A stretch of 64,000 bases of DNA from Corallococcus sp. EGB. Its GTDB lineage: Bacteria > Myxococcota > Myxococcia > Myxococcales > Myxococcaceae. Of this stretch, positions 24,728 through 40,775 are shown one piece after another. How positions within the stretch are numbered: the first letter of the stretch is position 1; the number at the start of each line of letters is the position of its first letter. Location: assembly GCF_019968905.1 (NCBI RefSeq), contig NZ_CP079946.1, positions 930,001 to 994,000 of the forward strand. The letters are read 5' to 3'. The position numbers and the translations under genes were made by a program. The notes under the pieces are model-generated. The model searched no databases. It was not told the origin of the DNA and saw only the letters and a list, made by a program, of their open reading frames with translations.

Positions 24728-25926
24728 CGCCGCCGCTCATCCAGGACCCCATGGCGGTGCTCGCCGTGCTGCTCGCGGTGCTGGCGGGGCTGTATGCGTC
24801 GCAGCGCTTCGCGGCGGTGGAGCGGTTCTTCAACGTCGTGCCGCTGCTGGTGTTCGCGTACTTCGTGCCGACGCTGCTGTCGAACACGGGCGTCATCCCC
24901 ACGCAGTCGGAGCTGTACCGCTTCACGCGCGTGTACCTGCTGCCCGCGAGCCTGGTGTTGCTGGTGCTGTCGGTGGACCTGCCCGCCATCGCGCGGCTGG
25001 GGCGCAACGCGGTGGGCGTGTTCCTGGCGGGCTCGGTGGGCATCATGGTGGGCGGGCCGCTCGCGTATCTGGCGCTGGGGTGGCTGGTGCCGGCGGAGCT
25101 GGGAGACCAGGCGTGGAAGGGATTGGCGGCGCTCAGCGGGTCGTGGATTGGCGGTAGCGCGAACTTCGTGGCCATTGGCCAGAGCGTGGGGGCGCTGGAC
25201 AGCACGTTGAGCATGCTGGTGGTGGTGGACGTGGGCGTGTCCAACGTGTGGACGGCGGTGCTGTTGTCCTTCGCCGGGCGGGAGAAGGCGATGGACGCGA
25301 GCATCGGCGCGGACCGGACGGCGCTGGACCACGTGCGCGAGGAGTCCGCGCGCATTCAAGCGGCGTCCGCCCGGCCCGCGAGCCTGTCCGACCTGCTGTC
25401 GATGTTGGCGGTGGCCTTCGGCGTGACCGTGGTGTGCACAGCGCTGGCGAAGCGGCTGCCGGACCTGGGCAACGTGGTGACGGGCTTCACGTGGGTGGTG
25501 CTGCTGGTGACGACGGTGGGCGTGGTGCTGTCGTTCACGCCGGTGCGCAGGCTGGAGGGCGCGGGAGCGAGCCGCGTGGGCTCGCTGTTCCTCTACCTGC
25601 TGGTGGCGACGATTGGCGCGCAGGCGGAGTTCCGGCGGCTGTGGGACGCGCCCGCGCTGGTGGCGGTGGGGGCGGTGTGGATGTGCATCCACGCGGCGGT
25701 GACGATGGGCGTGCGGCGGTGGCTGAAGGCGCCGGTGTTCTTCGCGGCGGTGGGCTCGCAGGCGAACGTGGGCGGGACGGCGTCCGCGTCCGTGATGGCG
25801 GCGGCCTTCCATCCCGCGCTCGCGCCGGTGGGCGTGCTGCTGGCGGTGCTGGGATACGTGTTGGGCACCTACTGTGGCCTGGTGACGGCGCTGATGCTGG
25901 AGCAGGTGCACCGGCTGATTCATTGA
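24724..25926 (+). CDS. DUF819 family membrane permease
   Basis: A 400-aa integral membrane protein with about ten to eleven hydrophobic helices and the conserved GSWIGGSANFVAIG loop, matching DUF819 (YjcL-like) proteins. GTG 24724 overlaps the epimerase stop (GTGA); ATG 24751 is an alternative. Position after a dipeptide epimerase suggests transport of murein peptides or amino acids, an inference from context. A charged cytoplasmic loop sits near residues 180-215. Confidence 0.88.
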   Translation: MTPPLIQDPMAVLAVLLAVLAGLYASQRFAAVERFFNVVPLLVFAYFVPTLLSNTGVIPTQSELYRFTRVYLLPASLVLLVLSVDLPAIARLGRNAVGVFLAGSVGIMVGGPLAYLALGWLVPAELGDQAWKGLAALSGSWIGGSANFVAIGQSVGALDSTLSMLVVVDVGVSNVWTAVLLSFAGREKAMDASIGADRTALDHVREESARIQAASARPASLSDLLSMLAVAFGVTVVCTALAKRLPDLGNVVTGFTWVVLLVTTVGVVLSFTPVRRLEGAGASRVGSLFLYLLVATIGAQAEFRRLWDAPALVAVGAVWMCIHAAVTMGVRRWLKAPVFFAAVGSQANVGGTASASVMAAAFHPALAPVGVLLAVLGYVLGTYCGLVTALMLEQVHRLIH

Positions 25927-25938
25927 AGGGAGTCGCGG

Positions 25939-26883
25939 ATGCGGACGGTGCTGCTCTGGACGGGCCTGCTGGTGATGGGCGGCTGCGCGACGGCACCGGA
26001 GCCGAGCGCGCCGCGTGAGTCCCTGAAGACGGTGGTGGAGTCGCTGGCGAGCGAGGCCCCTCGATTGTCTCCCGGGACGGACCTGTCGCTCGCGGTGATG
26101 GACCTGCGCACGGGGGAGAGGGCGAGTGTCTCCGGCCTGGAGCCGCACATCTCCGCCAGCTCCGCGAAGGTGCTCTGGGTGGCGGCGGCGTTGAGCCAGC
26201 GGGAGATGGCGACGGTGGAGCCGCTCGCGGAGAAGGTGTTCCGCACGTCGGACAACGAGGCCTCGGGCGAGGTGATTGACCTGGTGGGCGGGCCGGATGC
26301 CATCAACGTCTATCTTCGCGGCCTGGGCCTGGGGCACACGGCGCTGACGAAGTGGAATTACGGCCGGGAGCGCTGGGCGACGAACTCGCCGCGCGTGATG
26401 GGGCGGGACAACTACTTCTGCGCGGATGACATGGTGTCGTTCCTGGGGCGGTTGGACCGGCGGGAGGTGTTGGCGCCAGGGCCCACGGCGCGGCTGCTGA
26501 GGTGGATGGAGCTGACGCCGCGCGAAGGTTGTGGCGGTTGGCTGGGGACGCGCCTGCCCGCGAGCACCCGTGCGTCGCTCCAGCACAAGGGCGGGTGGCT
26601 GCCGCCGGGCTGCTGTGGTGATGACGCGCGCTACAACGTGCTCAACGAAGTGGGGCTGGTGACGCTGCCGGATGGTGGACGGTACGCGGTGGCCATCCTG
26701 GCCTCGCGAGGACCGGACTGGCCGAAGCAGGCGTTCTTCGTGGAGCGCGCGTCCTGTGTCCTCTACCGGCACCTGGCGAAGGACGCGGCGCTGGATTGCG
26801 GTGATGCGCTGGCCCGGGCTGGTGGCCCGGCGCCCGTGGTGCTGGAGCCCGGTGCGCCCGCGCCGGACTACGACTGCGAATGA
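25939..26883 (+). CDS. Lipoprotein with class A beta-lactamase-like serine hydrolase fold
   Basis: A 314-aa predicted lipoprotein (lipobox VMGGC, Cys16). It keeps the SxxK motif (Ser74-Lys77), SDN (104-106) and a KTG-like HKGG, the three signatures of the penicillin-recognising serine hydrolases. I could not place a clear Glu166-type deacylating residue, so a D,D-peptidase or related amidase is as likely as a true beta-lactamase. It starts 12 nt after the DUF819 gene and probably closes the operon with the epimerase, consistent with cell-wall peptide turnover in the periplasm. Confidence 0.85.
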   Translation: MRTVLLWTGLLVMGGCATAPEPSAPRESLKTVVESLASEAPRLSPGTDLSLAVMDLRTGERASVSGLEPHISASSAKVLWVAAALSQREMATVEPLAEKVFRTSDNEASGEVIDLVGGPDAINVYLRGLGLGHTALTKWNYGRERWATNSPRVMGRDNYFCADDMVSFLGRLDRREVLAPGPTARLLRWMELTPREGCGGWLGTRLPASTRASLQHKGGWLPPGCCGDDARYNVLNEVGLVTLPDGGRYAVAILASRGPDWPKQAFFVERASCVLYRHLAKDAALDCGDALARAGGPAPVVLEPGAPAPDYDCE

Positions 26884-26970
26884 GGGATGGAAAGACGCCG
26901 CCGGACATGCAGCCCGGCCGCAGGGATTGAGAGGCTGAGAACCGCGTAGAGGCTCCCCGTCGGCGGCGCA

Positions 26971-27114
26971 CCGCGAAAACCTGTCCGACAGTCGGACAAG
27001 TCCGGGCCACGGGAACCTGTCGGACAGTCGGACCGGTTGGGGCGGCACGGGAACCTGTCGGACAGTCGGACCGGTTGGGCCCTGGGGAAACCTGTCCGAC
27101 TGTCGGACAGGTTT
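26971..27114. repeat. Four tandem ~37-bp units with palindromic core
   Basis: The 379 bases between the beta-lactamase-like gene and the nitronate monooxygenase hold no gene but a tandem repeat. Core starts are 26980, 27016, 27054 and 27091, giving periods of 36, 38 and 37 bp. Each unit contains CCTGTCSGACWGTCGGAC; units 2 and 3 are nearly identical over the whole unit. Unit 4 is a perfect palindrome with 13-bp arms and one central base (27088-27114) followed by TTTT. It may be a multi-site operator, a terminator array or a small dispersed intergenic element. Confidence 0.75.
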
Positions 27115-27262
27115 TGCAAGGCCGGGCGGGAGGGGGCGGCCGATGCGCCCCGTGTCCTGGCATGGAGCGTGAAAGCAGGACTGATGGTTCCGTCCCGCGC
27201 GGGGCGCCAGGGGGAGTCTGGGCTGTTAGGGCTATCCGAGGTGAATCACGGGAGGCTTGGCC

Positions 27263-28339
27263 ATGATGGATTCGCAGGCGTGGCGCAGGTTCGCGGAGCG
27301 GCTCGGGGTCGAGCACTCGATCATCCAGGCGCCGATGGCAGGAGGCCTGACGCCGCCGGAGCTGGTCGCGGCGGTGTCCGAAGCAGGAGGCCTGGGTTCA
27401 CTGGGCGCCGCCTACGTGCAGCCGGAGGACATTGTCCAGCAGGCCCGCGCGGTCCGCTCCCTCACCTCGCGGCCCTATGCCATCAACCTCTTCGCGCCAC
27501 AGCCCGCCGTGCCTCCGGCGGACCCCAAGGCCACGCTCGCCATCCTCGAGCGCTTCCATGCGGCGCTGGGGCTGCCTCCTCCCGTGATTCCGGCGGCCGC
27601 GATGCCGGACTTCGCGAAGCAGGTGGAGGCGGTGCTCGATGCGGCGCCCACCGTGTTCAGCTTCACCTTCGGCATTCCACCCGCGCCGGTGCTGGACGCG
27701 TTCCGGTCGCGCGGAATCCTCATCGTGGGCACGGCGACGAATGTGCGCGAGGCCCAGGCGCTGGAGGCTGCGGGCGTGGATGCGATTGTCGCGCAGGGCT
27801 CCGAGGCGGGTGGCCACCGGGGTTCCTTCGGCGGATCATTCGATGCGGGCATGGTGGGGACGATGGCGCTCGTGCCGCAGATGGTGGACGCCGTGCGGGT
27901 GGCGGTCATCGCCAGCGGCGGCATCATGGATGGACGCGGCATCGCGGCGGCCCGGATGCTCGGCGCGGCGGCCGTGCAGCTGGGGACGGCGTTCCTGCGG
28001 TGCCAGGAGTCGAGCGCGGCGGCGGCCCACAAGGCATTGCTGCGCGAGGCCCGGGATGAGTCGTCCCGCATCACCCGCGCCTTCTCCGGGCGCCCGGCCC
28101 GGGCCATTCCCAACGAGCTCACGACCACGCTGGATGCGTCCGGCGCCATCCTGCCGTTCCCGCAGCAACACGGGGCCACTCGCACGCTGAGGGCCGCGTC
28201 GTCGAAGCAGAACGACACCCGCTTCATGGCCCTGTGGGCAGGGCAGGGCATCGGGCTGTCGCGAGAGGTCCCGGCGGCGGACCTGGTGCGGGCGCTGGTG
28301 GCGGAGACCGACGCCGCGCTGTCCGCCGTGCGCGGCTGA
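27263..28339 (+). CDS. Nitronate monooxygenase (2-nitropropane dioxygenase family)
   Basis: A 358-aa FMN-dependent TIM-barrel enzyme that oxidises alkyl nitronates such as propionate-3-nitronate. Family signatures seen: QAPMAGG near the N-terminus, EAGGLGSLGAAY, VAQGSEAGGHRG for the phosphate/flavin site, and ASGGIMDGRGIAAA with GAAAVQLGTAFL for FMN binding. ATG 27263 follows GGGAGG at 7 bp; a second ATG is at 27266. Single gene, converging on the OpgC-like gene with a 1-bp gap. Expected role is detoxifying nitronates in the cytoplasm. Confidence 0.9.
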   Translation: MMDSQAWRRFAERLGVEHSIIQAPMAGGLTPPELVAAVSEAGGLGSLGAAYVQPEDIVQQARAVRSLTSRPYAINLFAPQPAVPPADPKATLAILERFHAALGLPPPVIPAAAMPDFAKQVEAVLDAAPTVFSFTFGIPPAPVLDAFRSRGILIVGTATNVREAQALEAAGVDAIVAQGSEAGGHRGSFGGSFDAGMVGTMALVPQMVDAVRVAVIASGGIMDGRGIAAARMLGAAAVQLGTAFLRCQESSAAAAHKALLREARDESSRITRAFSGRPARAIPNELTTTLDASGAILPFPQQHGATRTLRAASSKQNDTRFMALWAGQGIGLSREVPAADLVRALVAETDAALSAVRG

Positions 28340-28340
28340 C

Positions 28341-29441
28341 TCAGGATGGCGAGGGCGGGCCCATGCTCCGGCCCGCGATTCGCTGGCGCAGCGCCACGAA
28401 GTACATGCTGCAGAACGTGGCCACGAGGACCGCGGCCTCATCCCAGTAGTCCAGCGGGTCTTCGTTCTCGTCCAGCAGCGACAGGCTGAGCAGGCACAGC
28501 ACCACGTGCACGGCGAACACGGGCAGCGACGCCTGCCCCAGCGCCTCCAGCACCTTGGGCCGCAGCCACTGGTACAGCTTGGGCGCGAGCCAGCTGGCGA
28601 GCAGCGCCACGGCCAGGAAGTTCAAGAGCCGCAGCGGCGCGAGCGACCACTTGTCGAACAGCACGGCGGCGGCGCCCAGGTCCACGTCGAGGTGCCGCAT
28701 GACGAAGAACCCCAGGCTGACGACGATGGCGCCCGTGAGGAGCCGGCGGGACACGGGCTCGCGCTGCTCCGGCGCGGTGGCGCGCGCGACGCCCAGCCAC
28801 ACGCCAAGGACCCAGAGGAACTGCCACGCGAACAGGTCGAACGCGCCCGAAAGGTCGATGCTCAACGGCGGCCACGGCAGCACGGGGATGGCGGCGAGCA
28901 GATCATACAGCGCGCGCTTGAGCCCCACCTGCGCCCAGACCCAGATGAGGGCGCTGAGCCCCAGCACCCGGGACCAGCCCTCCTTGCGCGCCCCGACCAG
29001 CACGGCGGGGGTGAGCAACAGGAGCACGACGTACAGCGGAAGGATGTCGAGCAGCGGGGGACAGTAGAGGAGGAACAGGCTGCTCCACAGCGCGGTGAAC
29101 GGGTCCTGGTGGAAGAAGCCGAGCAGGTTGTGGATCGCGGGCCTGCGCGCGGCGACGCCCAGCGCGGCGATGATGGTGAACGCGAAGCCGAGCAGGGCCA
29201 CGTGGTAGCCGTACACCTTGAGGGCGCGGCTCCAGAGGCTCTTGAACACCGCGGCCGTGTCCGGCTTCTTCGCGTGCACCACGCCCACGAGGAACGCGGA
29301 GAGGAACACGAAGCCCTCGGCGGCGGACACGAAGCCGAACGGCTGATTGCCAATGACGCTCAGCCGGGTGGGCAGGTGCGTCAGCGTCATCAAGACGAGC
29401 AGCACTCCGCGCAGGCTGTCGAACTCGGGGCGGCGTTTCAT
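28341..29441 (-). CDS. OpgC-like membrane acyltransferase
   Basis: A 366-aa polytopic protein with about ten hydrophobic helices. The N-terminal FDSLRG and THLP segments and the following QPFGFVSAAEGFVFLSAFLVG match OpgC/acyltransferase-3-type membrane proteins, which transfer acyl (succinyl) groups to periplasmic glucans or other polysaccharides. The acceptor here is unknown. Upstream lies the remnant of a polymorphic toxin gene on the opposite strand. Confidence 0.82.
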   Translation of the reverse strand: MKRRPEFDSLRGVLLVLMTLTHLPTRLSVIGNQPFGFVSAAEGFVFLSAFLVGVVHAKKPDTAAVFKSLWSRALKVYGYHVALLGFAFTIIAALGVAARRPAIHNLLGFFHQDPFTALWSSLFLLYCPPLLDILPLYVVLLLLTPAVLVGARKEGWSRVLGLSALIWVWAQVGLKRALYDLLAAIPVLPWPPLSIDLSGAFDLFAWQFLWVLGVWLGVARATAPEQREPVSRRLLTGAIVVSLGFFVMRHLDVDLGAAAVLFDKWSLAPLRLLNFLAVALLASWLAPKLYQWLRPKVLEALGQASLPVFAVHVVLCLLSLSLLDENEDPLDYWDEAAVLVATFCSMYFVALRQRIAGRSMGPPSPS

Positions 29442-29462
29442 GACGGTAGACTCCCTTCACCC

Positions 29463-30062
29463 ATGCCACAGCCCCGCGTCCCGGGTAAACCTCACCGCGT
29501 GCGCTGTTCCGCTGTCACTGTCCGGCTGACACACGCGGCCGTCATCGCGTGGAGGCTGCTCATCGGGGCCGGCTGTGCATCGTCCCGGAGCGTGTGACTG
29601 ACCACGGGCCGAGGCCCCGTCCACGTTCACACACCGCAACGGGACGTCCGGCCGGTGGCGCTGGATGCAGATGTCTTCGTGGACTCGGTCGCCCGGCTTG
29701 CTCGCGCCGCGCCTGTCTCCACGCACCTGGTGGAGGCGGCCCAGCGTCTGCTGGCGGCGGCCTATGGCCGGTGGTGCAAGCGCAAGTCGCTCTGCGCAGA
29801 CTGTCTCCGCCTGCTGGAGCACGGACCCACGCGCTGGCCTTCTCCATCGCGCTGGACTCGGTGGGGGACGAGACGCAGGACGCGCGCCCTGTCCCTGAGC
29901 TTGTGGTTGTCGCCGGAGCCCGTGTCCAAGGGCAACGCGGCGACCCTGACGGCGGTGCGCATCGTGGGCGAGCAGTACGCCGAGGTGATGGGAGGGAACG
30001 CCGCGCGGGCCTTCGTCGTGCTGGCCACGGCGGCGCTGGGGAGCACCGCGCTGAGCAATTCC
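29463..30062 (+). pseudogene. Decayed SitA-like polymorphic toxin lipoprotein gene
   Basis: Read in one frame, this begins with a hydrophobic signal and lipobox (LLIGAGCASS, Cys codon 29574), hits an in-frame TGA at 29595, and resumes as TTGRGPVHVHTPQRDVRPVA and later YGRWCKRKSLCADCLRLLE. Near 29828 the frame shifts to give THALAFSIALDSVGDETQDA, then near 29888 it returns to the first frame for SLWLSPEPVSKGNAATLTA and MGGNAARAFVVLATAALGST. From memory these are the conserved N-terminal blocks of myxobacterial SitA-type toxins, in the right order, with about 50 residues missing between the last two and no C-terminal toxin domain. It is a relic; no immunity gene is adjacent. Confidence 0.75.
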
Positions 30063-30417
30063 ACGCCTCCGTGCGTCACGGCGGCTGTCCGCCAGACTGC
30101 TCTTTACCTGGGGCCGGTTGCAATCACGGGGCACACGGCTACATTCAGCACTTCAGCGCATTCGCAATCCCCCGGGTCCCTCGTCAGATGACGGTTTCGC
30201 TCACAGCCTGCATGCAGCCCGCGCCGCGCCGGATTCCCGTGCGCCGGACGCTGCCCGCGCACGGCCGAGCTACCGCCTGGCTTGTCACCCACGCCGCCCG
30301 TCTCGCGTAGTTCACGACGGACGGCGTCCGCTCCACCCCGCTGAATTCCCGCGCCGCGCGTTTCCCCCCAGGAGCCCGTGCCGCCCCATTCCCCCCTTCC
30401 ACGCTGGAGGCATTGCC
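30063..30417. other. Gene-free stretch between the toxin relic and rnk
   Basis: No credible coding sequence, repeat or RNA was found. It may contain the eroded 3' part of the toxin gene and must hold the rnk promoter. TGGAGGC just before 30418 is the rnk ribosome-binding site. Confidence 0.6.
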
Positions 30418-30843
30418 ATGACCCTGATGACCCACGACCACCCCCTCATCATCACCGACACCGACCTCCAGCGTCTGGAGCGCGTCGTCGAGCAGTACGG
30501 CAACGCGCGCAACGCGGAGCTCGTGGAGCAGCTGGAGTCCGAGCTCGCCCGCGCCGTCGTCACCTCCTCGTCCGCCATCCCCCGCGACGTCGTCACCATG
30601 AACAGCACCGTCGTCTTTGAAGACGAAGAGGCCGGGGAGACGCGCGAAATCACCCTCGTCTATCCCAAGGACGCCAACAGCGAGGCCGGCCGCATCTCCA
30701 TCCTCGCCCCCGTGGGCAGCGCCCTCATCGGCCTGACCGTGGGCCAGACCGTGGAGTGGCCGCTCCCCAATGGCCGCACCCGCCGCCTGCGCATCATCGC
30801 CGTGCCCTACCAGCCGGAGGCCGCCGGCCACTTCCACCTGTAG
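30418..30843 (+). CDS. rnk: Rnk-type regulator, GreA/GreB C-terminal domain
   Basis: A 141-aa protein with an N-terminal helical hairpin (residues of about 10-50, IITDTDLQRLERVVEQYG) and a C-terminal FKBP-like GreA/GreB domain (VTMNSTVVFEDEEAGE, ITLVYPKDA, GSALIGLTVGQTVEW). This is the Rnk layout, a secondary-channel RNA polymerase interactor first described as a regulator of nucleoside diphosphate kinase. ATG 30418 was chosen because it starts the conserved domain and has TGGAGGC at 7 bp. A strong hairpin follows the stop. Confidence 0.9.
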   Translation: MTLMTHDHPLIITDTDLQRLERVVEQYGNARNAELVEQLESELARAVVTSSSAIPRDVVTMNSTVVFEDEEAGETREITLVYPKDANSEAGRISILAPVGSALIGLTVGQTVEWPLPNGRTRRLRIIAVPYQPEAAGHFHL

Positions 30844-30858
30844 GCCCGCGTCCTCCCA

Positions 30859-30900
30859 TGACGCGTCAGCGCCGTGTCCGCGTTCCCCGCTGACGCGTCA
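30859..30900 (+). terminator. Terminator hairpin of rnk
   Basis: TGACGCGTCAGC and GCTGACGCGTCA form a perfect 12-bp stem around an 18-nt loop, 15 nt after the rnk stop. Each arm also contains TGACGCGTCA, itself a palindrome, so it could alternatively be a pair of protein-binding sites. Confidence 0.55.
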
Positions 30901-31027
30901 GGCCCTGGGGCTCCCGGCACGCCCCGCCGGATTCCCGAGTCATTTCCTACCGTTGGGATGCGGACAGTCCCTGGCCTTCCACGTGCAATCCACTGCGCGC
31001 CCTTCGCTTCACGAGGGGCCAGTGCAT

Positions 31028-32809
<1,782 letters not shown>

Positions 32810-32821
32810 GGCAGACCGTTC

Positions 32822-36052
<3,231 letters not shown>

Positions 36053-36073
36053 CGTCGTCTCGCGGAGCCCGCC

Positions 36074-36117
36074 GGAGGGGTGGGCCTTTCCCCTCCCGGG
36101 AGCGCCCCCACGCTCCC
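36074..36117 (+). terminator. Two back-to-back hairpins after the DUF4215 gene
   Basis: Stem one is GGAGGGG/CCCCTCC with a 9-nt loop (36074-36096). Stem two is GGGAGCG/CGCTCCC with a 6-nt loop (36098-36117). Both are perfect and start 22 nt after the stop codon. Confidence 0.5.
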
Positions 36118-36178
36118 TCCCATGGCGCCCTTCCGGCGGCGCTCCCGTGTTTCACGGCCTTCCCCGTATGCTTCGTCC

Positions 36179-39727
<3,549 letters not shown>

Positions 39728-39728
39728 G

Positions 39729-40124
39729 CTACGGGCGGACCTCGCCCCGTGGGTCGCTGCTCACATCGATGCCGCCGTTCTTGCGGTCCGCCGGCGGGGA
39801 ATGGGCATCCTGGGGCGGGCGGGTCTCGATGCTCACCTCGAAGGTGTGGAGCCCCTTGCTCGCATGGGGGGAGACCGTCCGGTGGGGGGGCACCAGGCTG
39901 AAGGGCTTCAGCTCGAACGGGCCAGGGTCGGTGAAGCAGGCGCGGGAGGTCGCGGCGTCGGGGAAGGTGACGGTGGCGACGGTGTCGGCCTTGTAGCCCC
40001 TCAGCAGGAAGACGACCTTGTCGCCGTGTTTCACATCCGGGCTGGGGTGGTAGGTGATGGGCGCTTGCGGGGAGGGAGCGTCCGGGCAGTGTTCCTTCCA
40101 GATCGTCACGGTGATGATGGCCAT
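39729..40124 (-). CDS. Small beta-rich protein, array member 1 (distal)
   Basis: A 131-aa protein not recognised as a known family. It shares with the next two genes VKHGDKVVF, ATVTFP and a C-terminal DRKNGGIDV-SSDP tail. The pattern of short alternating strands around a GD turn suggests an Ig/cupredoxin-like beta-sandwich, but no copper-ligand set is visible. It has no signal peptide or membrane helix. It is the most divergent of the three copies, with insertions near the N-terminus (WKEHCPDAPS) and before the tail. Its ATG lies exactly 16 nt downstream of the GC of a -24/-12 promoter. Confidence 0.75.
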   Translation of the reverse strand: MAIITVTIWKEHCPDAPSPQAPITYHPSPDVKHGDKVVFLLRGYKADTVATVTFPDAATSRACFTDPGPFELKPFSLVPPHRTVSPHASKGLHTFEVSIETRPPQDAHSPPADRKNGGIDVSSDPRGEVRP

Positions 40125-40139
40125 GGTCCCGCACCGCAT

Positions 40140-40155
40140 TGCAGTCCCTGGACCA
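40140..40155 (-). promoter_or_regulatory. Sigma54 (-24/-12) promoter of array gene 1
   Basis: Minus-strand TGGTCCAGGGACTGCA: GG and GC are 10 bp apart as in the consensus TGGCACG-N4-TTGCW. It is the weakest of the three (TCC for CAC), but its position relative to the start codon is identical to the others. Confidence 0.7.
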
Positions 40156-40209
40156 ACGCGCGGACCGTGAGCACCGCCGGATGTTTCACGGCCGCGAAAC
40201 AGGGCTGCG

Positions 40210-40248
40210 GTCCCCGGACGCGTCAATGGCACGTCACGGTCCGGGGCC
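40210..40248 (-). terminator. Conserved hairpin downstream of array gene 2
   Basis: CCCCGGA/TCCGGGG (40212-40218, 40240-40246) encloses a 21-nt loop nearly identical to that of the hairpin after array gene 3. Stem bases differ between the two copies but stay paired. Probable terminator, possibly also part of the enhancer region for the next promoter. Confidence 0.5.
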
Positions 40249-40262
40249 GACGTGTCCGGTGA

Positions 40263-40646
40263 CTACCGGCGGAGCTCCTCCGGCGGGTCGCTGGTCACGT
40301 CGATGCCGCCGTTCTTCCGGTCCAGCTTGAGCGGATCAACCTTGTCCTCGCTCCGGTTGCCCGACCCGTCGTCGATGGTCGCGTCGAACGCGTAGACCCC
40401 CTTCAGCGCCGTCATCGACACGGTCAGCGGGGAGGTCGCCAGCGCGTGGGTCCCTCCAAGCTGGTAGGGGTACGGGTTCGTGGCGGAAACGGTGAGGCAG
40501 TTCCCGTCGGGGAACTTGATGGTGGCGGTGTAGGCGGGAGGGTAGCTGCCCATCGAGAAGATGACCTTGTCGCCATGCTTCACTTCCGGACCGGGGCTGT
40601 AGGTGATGGGAACCGTGGAGAGGTCGATGGTGATGGTGTTGGACAT
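40263..40646 (-). CDS. Small beta-rich protein, array member 2 (middle)
   Basis: A 127-aa paralogue of array genes 1 and 3, unrecognised function. It has TITIDLSTVPITYSP, VKHGDKVIF, ATIKFPDGNCL, YQLGG, SPLTVSMTA and the tail DRKNGGIDVTSDPPEELRR, which is identical to that of member 3. A single Cys follows the FP strand, as in member 3. It is cytoplasmic by prediction. ATG 40646 is preferred over an upstream ATG at 40685 because the latter would place the sigma54 promoter inside the coding sequence. Confidence 0.78.
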   Translation of the reverse strand: MSNTITIDLSTVPITYSPGPEVKHGDKVIFSMGSYPPAYTATIKFPDGNCLTVSATNPYPYQLGGTHALATSPLTVSMTALKGVYAFDATIDDGSGNRSEDKVDPLKLDRKNGGIDVTSDPPEELRR

Positions 40647-40661
40647 GGGGCCACGTAGCAT

Positions 40662-40677
40662 TGCAGCACCCGTACCA
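40662..40677 (-). promoter_or_regulatory. Sigma54 (-24/-12) promoter of array gene 2
   Basis: Minus-strand TGGTACGGGTGCTGCA matches TGGCACG-N4-TTGCW with GG/GC spacing of 10 bp and only two mismatches (T for C at position 4, C for T at position 12). The GC to ATG distance is 16 nt. Confidence 0.8.
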
Positions 40678-40721
40678 ACACGCATGTCTTGAACACCGGC
40701 CCGGATGTTTCACGGGCGTGT

Positions 40722-40760
40722 GCTCCCGGACGCGTCAATGGCACGTCATGGCCCGGGAGC
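40722..40760 (-). terminator. Conserved hairpin downstream of array gene 3
   Basis: GCTCCCGG/CCGGGAGC forms a perfect 8-bp stem with a 23-nt loop, about 16 nt beyond the stop codon of array gene 3. The loop carries two TGACG elements on the minus strand 11 bp apart, also present in the copy at 40210-40248. Confidence 0.5.
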
Positions 40761-40775
40761 TGACGTGTCCGGCGA

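Noticed and set aside
25939-26883. Functional antibiotic-resistance beta-lactamase
   Set aside because: SxxK, SDN and KGG are present but no convincing Glu166 equivalent was found, and the context is murein-peptide metabolism.
26971-27114. CRISPR array made of four repeats
   Set aside because: The 'spacers' of neighbouring units are nearly identical, the repeat is a perfect or near palindrome, and no cas genes are present; it is a tandem repeat.
29655-30191. A 178-aa intact gene
   Set aside because: The recognisable toxin blocks continue upstream across a stop codon and pass through another frame in the middle, so the open frame is a fragment of a pseudogene.
40647-40685. Upstream ATG start for array gene 2 (adds MRVGTGAAMLRGP)
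   Set aside because: The extra codons coincide with the sigma54 promoter motif, and the corresponding region of array gene 3 overlaps the end of the activator gene in another frame.
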